In this document: piece by piece, positions 32,656-44,600 of the stretch
How the letters are laid out: every line of letters starts with the position of its first letter
Position numbering within the stretch: the first letter of the stretch is position 1
Assembly (NCBI GenBank): GCA_014526335.1
Contig: JACTAT010000014.1
Span: 3,154,840-3,218,839 of the forward strand
Direction: 5' to 3'
Length of the DNA stretch: 64,000 bases
From: Chrysaora quinquecirrha
Taxonomy: Eukaryota; Cnidaria; Scyphozoa; Semaeostomeae; Pelagiidae
The notes under the pieces: generated by a model
The model's input: the letters and a program-made list of their open reading frames with translations, nothing else
Databases searched by the model: none
Told to the model about the DNA's origin: nothing
Position numbers and translations under genes: made by a program

Positions 32656-35600
32656 CACTAATTCATTGCAAACATCAGCTGATCCCAAAGTGGAAAGTTT
32701 GCCTAGCAGCAAAGAATCATCCACTGCAAATATTTTGGATAATTGAGGAAAACAATAGATCTGTTGTTTGAAACAATAGATTTTTTGTTTAAAACAATTG
32801 TAACCTCTGGATATCTGTGCAATTTTCCAATCTGGAATGCGTAAAACCCATTGAGCGTCACTGGCACTTCACTCACTAGCATAAAAATGTGCTAGAGCCC
32901 CTAGAGCCCTGCTTATATCTGGTTTCTCCACACTTGATTGTATTACAATACCTCTGTGTCCTTGTTCTGTATTGGAATGGAAAGATTCAAAATGAAACAC
33001 TAGGAAGGTCTTATCTGTGTGTAGTACATTTAGTATATGCATCACACCTTAGGTGCATTACAAGCCTTAATAGACTATTTGTAAATCTTTACAGGAGCAT
33101 AACAATCATAAGAAAAAGATGGAAGCAAACTTGGCTATTCTAAAGGAGAAGATTGTCACAACTGAGTGAGTTGCTTGATTCTTAAATTTTGTTATATATG
33201 TTCTGTTTCGTTGCAAATTACCACCACATCAGGCATAATAACCCACCACAGTAGTGCTTATCTACCACGTTATGTAAAGAATACTACTACAGTTCACAAA
33301 AAATACCACAGTAGTGCCCACAGTAGTGCTTAATAATCCACTACATCAAGCATACTAGCCCATCATAGTAGTGCATAACCACCACATTACGCAAAAAATG
33401 CCCCCACAATAGTGCGTATCCACCACAGTCCGCAAAAAAGGCCCCCATAGAATTGCATATCCACCACAGTTCGCTAAAATGCCCCCACAGTAGTGCAAAT
33501 CTACCACAGTAGTGCGTATTGATTTTCTAGCATGAGTACGTTATCACACAATGTTGAATTTAATTCCGTAACTTTACCACTATAAAATGCCGAAAACTGG
33601 TCATGATAATCAATAGCAATGCATTCATTCTTCATTTTAGTGAGCTGATAAAGAACTACCAAAAGAAATGTCAAGGTATCATTCCATATTTTCCCTTGTT
33701 TACCGTTTTGTCTTGAATCCTTTCTTTGAAATTCCCCCTGTAAATGTCATACATAAATCTAAAACGAACCGTTTTAAAACCGAAATGCCCTATTCCTACA
33801 GAAAATGTCAAGCTAATGAAGAAGGTTTCAGATTTGTCTGAGAAACTCAAGAAATGTTATGGGTATGTAAGAAAGCATTTTTCTTGTTTATTAACTTCAT
33901 ACGACATTGCCACGACGAAAAACCGTGCCACGAAGAAGACCGTGCCTTGACGAAGACCGTGCCACGAAAAAAAGACCGTGCAACGACGAAGTAAAAATTC
34001 AACGCCACGAAGCAAAACACGTTTTACATGAAGTGAAGAACTCAGAGTGACGAAGCAAAACCTGCCGCGACAAAGTGAAAAGCACCATAACGAACAGGAA
34101 AATTCGACGCGACGACATATGTAGTGCCGCGACGAAACGATATTTGCCGCGAAAAAGTATGTTCTACTAATTTTTCCAGCCCATGACTCCATAATAGCGA
34201 ACAGGGTTGCCAGATGGTCTGGAGCAAAAAATGCCAAATTTTGAAGAAAACGATAGAAATAATCTAATGTGCATGCGTGAAAATTTTAGAACAATAGGCT
34301 GAAATCTTCTAACAATACTCTAGAGCCTTCAAAAAGTGCCAGATTTGGCTAATTTGGCATCCAAAATGCCTAACTGGCAACCCAATTGCGTGATTGCTTG
34401 ATTGATACAGGAAGGTAGACCTGCTTCCCGATTCCCTAACTTCACTGATCAGTGCCTAGCGTTCGCTTGAATCGAATTGTTGTTCTTCAGTTAGTTTGAA
34501 CTTCAAACAATTCAATTCAATTGCAATAACTGCGACTAGGATAAAAATCATCAAAGAGGGCGGTTATTTGGCTCTTCTTTGATCCATTTAGCATTGTGAA
34601 CTAACGGTATTTCTGACACTCGCTCGTGTAATACGCCTTCAAAAGTCTTAGTTTTCTGTTTTTCCTTCTATAACTTGTCGTGGACCAATCCTTTAGATAG
34701 ATCAAGTTAAACGGCGTTGGACGTAAGTCTTACTCGAATTTCAGGGAGAAACGTCTAATGTTGCTTGCACGTGGAAATAAAGTTTCATCATACGTGACAG
34801 CTAGAATCGTCCTGAAATTGCGCAGGATAACGTGATCTCGCAGCCCCTGGGGACACCTCCTACCAACTATGATTTTTCATCCTAAAACCTATGTCTATGG
34901 TATATTGCTTATGCTTTTACGTAAGCTTTGTCTCACTATGTGTCAAGAAAGCCATACAAAACCTTTCTATAGAGAAGTCTTGTTGAATTTAAGAGGTTTT
35001 GTAGTTCACAGTTTAACAGATAGCCTACGTCTGAAAACCTCGAAGAACTCTTTCTGTAGTTTCTCGTTATTCAAATTCTTGTTTGCATGGTCGCATTGAA
35101 TTTCCAATTAAGCAGTTCAGCGGCTTGTTTCTTCTGCATAAAATCAACGACGGCAAGTGATCACAGAGAGCTTCAAGTCTAAAGACATGTATTTATTCAA
35201 ATTGCCTGTATGAATATGACATGAGTAACAGAGGTCATTTGATTTTTCAGTGAGAATGGTGCCATGCGGATTCAACTTGAAAAAGCCCGGCAAGCTAATG
35301 AACCACTAAAGAAGGTATTAGAAATTATGAATGGAAAATCATGTAGCTCTTTAAAAGAACGTATTTTGGATGTTAGAATCTTCTGGATTTTTGAAATTGC
35401 TAGCTAACTCATGTTTCCTTATTCTAATTGAAACTAATTCTCCGTTTACAGATAGCAAAATTATCGGGATAGCGATCCTGATAATTTTATAAGTGTAAAC
35501 AGTCTATCTGCAAGGTCCATCTGGTACCAATTTTAAGAACAGGAATAGTTCACTTGGTGTGATGCTAGCGCTGCTGAAACCCGAAACTCGACCTCTCTGA

Positions 35601-38600
35601 GGCTCTGACACCACAAGACAGCTAGATAAGGCCACGATACCACCGCACTTTCGAACTATTTTCTAATAGACTACCTTTTTGTATTTTGTATCCATTTAGC
35701 CACCAGCTATACGAAACATTGGTTGGATTTTTGTTGCTGTTTTTCTGTTACCTGTTACCTATCAACTTCGCGCCTTGATGGCACATTAGGCCTCAGCTCT
35801 TTTTACCTTCAAATATTTTTCGTTAATCCCAACTGACTACTTTTTCATCTTTGCAGAAGAAAAACGACAACTTTTATTTTCGAACAAGACATGTTTCGGA
35901 TTACTCAATCCATCTTCAGTTAATGAGAAATTAAAATAAAAACGTTGAATTTATTACAAAGCTAGGTAACAATAATAATTTAAAGAGGCAAAAGGTATAT
36001 TTCTTCTATATATTTCTTCTATATATTTCTTCTTAGACCGCCAGGCGATTTGAAGTGGAAAAGGCATTGGCAGACGACCAAGTTATCGAGTTAACTGAAA
36101 AATTAAGAATAGCCGAGGTAAGTTTGATATCTCGCACATTTATTCTCCACCAAGATGGAATTTTGAGGGATCTAGCGTATTTGGCTAGCATCGCCTTCTG
36201 TGTGCGTTTGACTGGCCAAATGTCCCTAATTAGTTTGTTGAAAGAGGTCTTGCTCCCGGGGGGGGGCTACTTGACCTAAATCAGACGAGGGTGTGCACTC
36301 CATGCAATGATTTTTGACCCGGCTCTAGAATTTCCCCTTCCAAATGATACCTAGGTTTAGAAAAAGGTAGGCGAAAAGTACCCTTTCGACAACCGGCTTT
36401 AGAAAAAGTACCTTCTTTCGATACCCGGCGCTAGAAAAGCGGGGCGGAATCGGTACCCGGAAAGGAATGCACATCCCGTCAACAAAATACCCCCGTGGTC
36501 TTGCTGCGAATTTTTACCATTTTGCATATACTAGAAAACAAGCGATCATTTCTATGGAATCGTCTTTCGTTTTTGCAGAGTAAATTGAGTGATTTGGTTT
36601 CAAACACAGCAGCCAAAGATGCGAAATCTTCGTCTCTTAGTAAAAATGTTGATCAGCTACTGAAAGAAAATGAAACGTTGAAGGAAAAGTAAGTCTGCTT
36701 ACCTTATGATTGTAGAAGATCGATGAACACTATGGCTATGTTTACACGCGAAAAAGTGGATCGGATCTAAAGAGGATCGGATCCAGAGGTTCTAGTTTTG
36801 GTACGGACAGGCCTTCCGTTTACACGAGGCACGGATCCGATCCACTTTTGGGTCTAACGATTGACACATGCGTGGTTACTGAATATTTCTATAGTAATTT
36901 GTAATAATATTTTCAAAGAGAGCCAGTTTTGGATCGAATCCACATGATTACATTATTCAAAAGTAGATCGGATCTAAACTGGAATGCTTTCCAAAGCGAT
37001 CCAAAAGTAGGTCGGTCCGGGGACCAAAATGGATCGGATCTATCTAAGGCCTATCCGTACCAAAAGTAGATCGGCACCACTTTAGATCCGTTCCGTTTTT
37101 TCTTGGTTTTGACAAAACGTTTACAAATTTGCCTAGGCATCAAAGCAAGTTGGTGGCCTTTTATACCTTGTTATTTACATTATTTAGACCAAAGGTTGTG
37201 GTTTAGTAATAGGGTACCCAAATAAAAGATCGCTCAATTCTGTCTTATTGTTGCTCTCTTTTTATCCAGGCTATCAAATCACCAGGAAGAGAAAGAAAAA
37301 CTGAAACATGAACTCAGAACTAGCAAAGGTATATATTTTATTAGGGTCTAAAGTACTGTCTTAATCTAGGAGATTCAATTCAATTCAATTATTTTCTTTG
37401 TAGAATACAAAAACCTAAAGTACATCAATTTATTAAACTACCAAAAAAAGTTGTATCCTACACGACCCAAGAAAAGCAGAGCTTATCTAGCCTGGGCCGT
37501 TAACTTAAAAAGATAAAAAAGAAAAGTTAATAATGTTAAAACAACTACACAACTACAAGGCAAAAGCTAATGTAATACCTTTCCTAGGTAGATTTTACCA
37601 CAAGTGGCATAACACAATAAGTGGGACTCGAACCTGGGCTGCGTGACCAGAGAGCCAGCGACCTTTCCGCTGAGCTAAAGAGCTCAATGAAATCGCGGAG
37701 TAACTCTCCAAGTCATGCAGCCCAAGGCTCTCCTACCATTTGCCCTAATTAGGTAGTAAGTAATTAATTAGGTAGTAGGAAAGGTATAACTACCTATAGT
37801 TAACTTTCCTATAGTAAACTAAAGGTAGGAAAAGTATACCTATCTTATAGGTAAACGGTTAGGAAAGGTATAACTATCTAGGAAAGGGAGGAGAGCCTAA
37901 TTAATTAATTACCACCTTCTTAATTAATTAATTAATTAATTAATTAATTACTACCTAATTAAGTGAAATGGTAGGAGAGCCTTGCGCTGCATGACTTGGA
38001 GAGTTACTCGGCGATTTCATTGAGCTCTTTAGCTCAGTGGAAAGGTCGCTGGCTCTCTGGTCATGCAGCCCAGGTTCGAGTCCCACTTATTGTGTTATGC
38101 CACTTGTGGTAAAATCTACCTAGGAAAGGTATAACTACCTATTGTAATATACTAAACTGCCTTTTGTAGATAATACTGTCTATTCGTTCGTTGCTCTGAG
38201 CGTAGAAATCTATCTCGCTGCAAGAGGCAAAGTCAAGACGGTGGATTGACCGCTAGAGGGATGGAAGATTTTAGGCTGGGAGAGTCACAAGGGATATTAT
38301 TCCAGATTATAAAAAGTCATTTGGAGGGGACTTGTATTACTTCCTAGATTTATCCATTTTATTCAGTTCAATTCATTTTTATTCGTAGAACAACAGTTTA
38401 CAGTAGCTATATGATACTTACAAAATGTTTTCTACACGACCCAAGAAAAGCATAGCTTTTCTGGCTTGGGCTGCGTAAAAGGAATAAAACAATCTTATGA
38501 AGTTAACAAAGCATTATAAGTATAGGAAAAAATAATTATGAACTCAGCTTAGTGAAAAAGCTATTGATGTATTTTGTTGACTTTACTTTATCTGTGGTAT

Positions 38601-41600
38601 TTTCCAACTTTTTTTAAGCTTCAGCTCGAAAAGCCGAACAGCGTGCTAAAAAAGCTGAGAAGAAACACGAAGATCTGAATGAAAAGTTCAATTTATTCAA
38701 GGTACGTTTGTGTTCAAATTTTTCTGTTATTCAAATATGTTTGAGCATTCAAATTGACAGTACCTGTTTTCTCTTTGCAGGAAAAGTGCAAAAATCGTAG
38801 AGAAGAGCTAGAGAAAGGTTCTTTGCTATATTTACTTTCTACCTATGTATTTCAAGCCGAGGGGCGATTCACTCCTTGAAATCTCGTACACCTTTGCTAG
38901 AAAACCTATTATTTTGACAGAAATCCCTTGGAAATCCTTTTGTTTTCATAAAAATCTCGTACACCTTTTTGAAGAGCGAATAGCTCCCTTTCTGAAATTT
39001 CTATTGTTGGTCACGTATATCCCTTATATGCATCCTTTTGTTTTAAAGGAAATCTCGCACCTTTTGAAGAGTGGAGTGTCCCTCCTAGCCCCTCGTATCC
39101 CCTAGTTATTTTGAGCACATATAGAACCTTCCAAAAAGGCTATGCTTGGCACTCAATAACATTTGGGAAATGTGTTAGGACAAGTAAATTTGTGTTTAAA
39201 TGAAGGACTGTTCGAAGCAAAAGATGTGCAGCCCCACCAAGTTTCTTTTGCAGCGACGCAAACAAAATAATTATAATTTTTTGTAGAGTCGCCTAAGAAA
39301 AGGACGAGAGCCAAGCGCACGGTGAAAGAACGTAACAGTACCAAATCTCAAAGGTAATCGATGATTTTGCTTTATTTTGTCAATTTAGGTTCTATTTCCC
39401 ATTGTTTGCTATAAGTGATTGAATTTCTCCATGAAACGCTTAGATACTAATTTGATTGCTTAGTTAGGGCTTTAGTGATAATACTATATTAATCAACATC
39501 TCTGCATTCCCTATTTGTCAGCTTCATTGGACTGGTAACATATTCTTTAAATTGTTTGTTTCATATCTTATTACATTATTAATTTTATTTATCTTTTCCA
39601 GACCTTTAATGAACGAAGAAACTTCAAAAACCGATTCAATTCAACCTGAAATCTTCCTCAATGATCTAGGTGGGTTTGCTTGAAATTGTTCTTCATTAGT
39701 TTTCTTCATCAATCCCAATTGTCTACTAAACTTATTTCATGAGTCGTAGTTATCGCTACTTAGGCCAATCTTATTTCGATAGGTCGCTCAGAACTATATA
39801 ACTAGCTAAAAAACAAACTAGCCAACAAGCAAACAAGCAACTAGCTAACAAAAAAATATAACAAACTAGCCAACCAATCAACTAACTAGTTGACTAACTA
39901 ACTAACTAACTAACTCACTAACTTACTAACTTACTAACTAACTAATCAACTAACAAACTAACAAACTAACTAAGTTACTAACTAACCAACTACGTAACTA
40001 ACTAAGTAACTAACTAACTTTCCAATAAACCAACTAACTAACTAACTAACCAACCAACTAACTAACTAACTAAGTACGTAGCTAACAAATTAACTAATTT
40101 TCTAACAAACTAACTAAGTTACTAACTAACTAACCAACTAAGTAACTAACTAAGTAACTAACTAACTTACCAATGAACCAACTAACTAACTAACTTCAAA
40201 CGATCAAACATTGTTGGTCCAACATTTCAGATTTGCTATGTTTAACCGTTTGGCCAGTTGGCCACGTCCAGAAACATTGCTGTCCAAAAACGATGTTATT
40301 GCTAATGCACAAGCCCGAACGCCTTGTTGCCAAGAAATGTTGCTGTGTGGTGAAATGTTGCAAGTTGTTGCAGTTTGTCAAAAACAAAAGAAAATGTTTG
40401 ACAAGCAATGTTAGAAAGGCGGCCAAAGGATCAAATATTGCTTGACAAGCAAAAATAAGCAAAATTTGCGTGATGTTTTTGAAAAAGTTCAAAAACAGTT
40501 TTTCATTGACGCGCGGAAAAAATGTTTGAAGGGCAATGTTTTTGGACGTGGCAAAACGGTCAAAAATTTTCCTTGACAAGCAAATTTCAAATGTTGGATC
40601 AACAATGCTTCGATCCTTCTTGATGTCTGGAATCCTTTGGAATAGGAGCAGATAAAACTTGCAATATAATGTGTGTTACCATTCTGTCGTAGATCAAACA
40701 TTTGATAGAACCATCGACGATGAAACTGACACTGAAGTGGCGAATTTCTTACAAAAGTACAGTAAGGATATATTTCCAAACGTTCTTTCGCCATCACCGC
40801 CACTCTCGCCAATTCCGCCGTCGCCGTTTCCTCTGCCCCAACAAGAAGAGTCTGAGAACATGTCGCCTCTTCCGCCAGAAACTTTAGAGCCAGATGAAGA
40901 TTTAGGGGACGATTTTATCCGAGAGGAGCTTGAAAATATTTCGCCGCTCCGGCCTGAAGCTGTAAAGCCGAAAGAAGATATCGGGGATGATTATTCCTGG
41001 GCGAATCTTTCAGATGACAGTTTGGAGTCGGATGAGCTTGAGGGAACCGGAGGCGAAATGGACATTGGATTGCTTTGCTTGCCAACGCCTATGGAACTAG
41101 GCGGTTGTTTAGATCGCTCTAGTGACACAGAACAGCGTCCGGAAGACGACTCTACGAAAATTGATAAATTATCAAAAGAAGAAGCAAAGTTTAGACGACC
41201 TGGCTAAAAGCACAGGGATATCATCTGCCAATAATAAGACGTCTTTGAGTGATGACGACGGTTATAAAGAAAACAAAAGGAATTTCCATGATGAAACCAA
41301 TTACCTGGGGAATTTGCTTGACCGGAAAATGTGTAGGAAAAGACTCGGAGATGCTGATATACTAGATAGCAATAGTGTAAAGAAGTGTCGAGATGAAGCA
41401 GGGTCTATTTCAGATGAAGTAACACAGGAAATGAATGTTGAAAGGGGAAATATAACCAAAAAACATGACATTGTTGGAAGTGATAAGTTAGGCCCTCAAG
41501 CTGTTTTTAGTATTAAGACTAGCCAGACGCAGCAGTCGAACACTGATTTACCTTCGAAGCCAGAAACAGAAAGGGATGTTGAAATGGGAAATTTAACCAA

Positions 41601-44600
41601 AAAGCCTGACACTATCAGAACTGACATTGTTGGAAGCGATAAGTTAGGCCCTCCAGCTGATTTTAGTATTGACACTAGCCAGACGCAGCAGTCAAAATTG
41701 AGTTAACTTCGAAATCAGAAACAGAAAATGAGAAAGCGAAAGTTATCGAGGAAAGTGAAATTGAAAACAACTCGAATCCAGTAATAGAACCAAAGGTTTG
41801 TCTTGACAAATGTATCAATGAAATTCGAGAAAGCAAATCTATAAAAGTTGCTGAAGAGGTTAAGAACCAAGAAAATATAAGTGATGATTTATCACTGATA
41901 AACGCGGACACTGGAGTGCCCAATAAAGCCAATTGTGTTTTTATTACAATTCAGAACCAAGATAGCCATGCACTCGACGAAGGCCTATGTGTCCAAGATT
42001 CCAAAGCTACTGACGATAATGCAGTCAATGAAATTGCTGCGTCGAAATCTACAACTTCTAATGAAACAATAGATGCAGAACAAAAGCATTCAGAATGCTC
42101 TAATTCCATTGAAGGAGAAAACAAAGAAAATGTTACTGTTGATTGTTTAGAGTCAGGAAATGATACAACCGGAAGTGCAAAGTCAGAAAGAAATGTAAGA
42201 GATTTTGACGTGCAACGTTTGGTTGAGGAAGAAAACGTTTCAGATGTAGTATCGAATAATGTGTATAGCGTCGAAGGTAGTGACAACGATATTTTCAAAG
42301 AAACTAGTTGTTCTAAAAAGCCCGAAGACACAGTGCAATGTTTTGAAATTGGTGTAAAGAATATAACAACTGAAAAAACGACTTGTGTGACACAAACAAA
42401 AACTGCAGATACGAAACGTTTTCTCGACAAGAAGCGAGAACCTACTAGAGTTGGTTCACTATTTCTTGCTACGCAGAAAAGTCAAGGTATTCGCAAGAAT
42501 GATGTAAAAAAGAAAATTTCAAAGAAAACGTGTTCTTTGACAGAGCAGCTTAAAAATGCACGGAAAACAGCTGCTGGACTAAGAAACAAAGCGAGAAATA
42601 GTTTGCTAAACGACATTAAAAAACAGACGTCGAATTGCTCTTCGAATGATTACGAGTTTCATACTAACGACTTTACTTCACCCGTTGCTACGCCACCTTG
42701 GGAGACTAGGACTAATGCTTTTAGTGGAAGCCTAACATATGGCGAAACTGGAAGGATTTATATGCCTAGTGTGTTAACCGAAGCTTTCAGTTACAGCCTT
42801 GGTATGGATCGAAGCTACTGCGGTAGTGAAGCGGCTGAATCCCATAGTTTATTACATCCAAGTCATAATAACTCGGGGCATCAAGCTATGAATGATGCAA
42901 TGAATGATGCAATGATGCCTAGAAATGCGCAACAGAAGTATAGCATGCTTGAGGGTAGAAACGACATTGCCACAGATGCTTTGGTGAAGAGCAGCATGGC
43001 ATTGCCGACTGAAATAAGCAACTGTGATCTCACTGTACTGGCTGGAGACGTTAGCAGTGAAACAAAGCTGCCAGGCAATCAAAACAGGAGTGCTGGCGAA
43101 GCCAATTCCTGTGGATCAAATAAAGATAGTCATTTGAATGTAGTGGAATTTCATGTTGATAACAATTGAAATCTGAGGCAGCAGGTGAGAAAACCAGTGC
43201 TCCTACAAATGATGCTGACAATGACAAGTCTTTGCAACAGAGTTGCGAAAGCATTGTTCCGTGTCACAATGATAGTGTTATTTCTAAATCCGTATTTGAA
43301 GACACGAACATGGATACTGATAGACCTGAAAGTGATAAAACAACTTCTATAAATAAAGACAGTGTAAATAAAGACAGTGTTCTTACTGATGAGGGACCAG
43401 AATATTTTGATAATGATTTACCAATTCCTGACAAGCTATGTCCAGTTGCTGCTGTCATTGATTCAAGTCCAGTTGCTGTCATTGGTTCAAGTCCAGTTGC
43501 TGCTGTCATTGATTCAAGTCCAGTTGCTGCTGTCATTCATTCAGGTCCAGTTGCTGCTGTCATTGGTTCGATTCCAGTTGCTGCTGCCATTGATTCAAGT
43601 CCGGTTGCTGCTGTCATTGATTCAAGTCCAGTTGCTGCCGTCATTGATTCAAGTCCTCTTGCTGTTGTCATTGATTCGGGTCCAGATGCTGCTGTCATTG
43701 ATTCAGGTCCAGTTGCTACTGTCATTGATTCACGTCCAGTTGCTGCCGTCATTGATTCAAGTCCAGATGCTGCTGTCATTGGTTCAAGTCCAGTTACTGC
43801 TGGCATTAGTTCAGCTCCAGTTGCTGTTGCCATTGATTCAAGTCCAGTTGCTGCTGTCATAGATTCAAGTCCAGTTGCTGCTATCATGGATTCAAGCCCA
43901 GTTGCTGCAGCCATTGGTTCGAGTCCAGTTGCTGCTGTCATTGACTCAAGTCCGGATGCTGCTGTCATTGATTCGAGTCCAGTTGCTGCTGTGATTGATT
44001 CGCGTCCAGTTGCTGCTGCCATTGGTTCGAGTCCAGTTGCTGCTGTCATTGACTCGAATCCGGATGCTGCTCTCATTGATAGCGAATCAACTGGAAATGT
44101 CAGCAGTATCCTTGCTTCTCAAGAAGCCGAGGACACTATTGGTAAGACCAGCGCTTCTCCCAGTGACAATAAACAGTCATCTCAAGTGTCTGGTGATGTG
44201 GAATCTATCGCAACGAATAAAGCAGAGCCATCAGGCCGAACGTTGGAATTGAAGTCAAGCGGTGAATCTTGCGAATCAAATAGCCAGGAGTCCGGTGTTC
44301 TGAACTCTGTTGATATAGGTGAACTGAACCTCTCTGAACTTTCATCATGTCCAAAGGAACAGGATTTTGGTAATTCTGGAACAAATGACTCTAAAGAAAC
44401 AGTGGATCATAAATTACATGCAGACAATGGAAATACTGGCGATTCGGCAAGCGATTCAGCAACATTGACAGTTGATGTTGAGCTAGGAAATTCACATAAT
44501 CCTTACACGAAAATTAAAAACGGCAGCGGAACATCTGGAGTAATCTCGCCAGTGACTGACGATTCCCAGCAGTTGTCGTCTAACAACGCTACTAGATATG

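Noticed and set aside
38022..38095. Possible tRNA gene in the right arm of the SINE palindrome
   Set aside because: Both promoter boxes are present, but the sequence is repeated in inverted orientation and at 8036, with no paired acceptor stem; a SINE head.
43264..44076. Minus-strand frames of 90 and 179 codons and a plus frame of 161 codons over the ICE1 repeat
   Set aside because: Shadows of the 27 base coding minisatellite, whose period keeps every frame open. The plus frame in phase with the flanking acidic ICE1 sequence is the real one.
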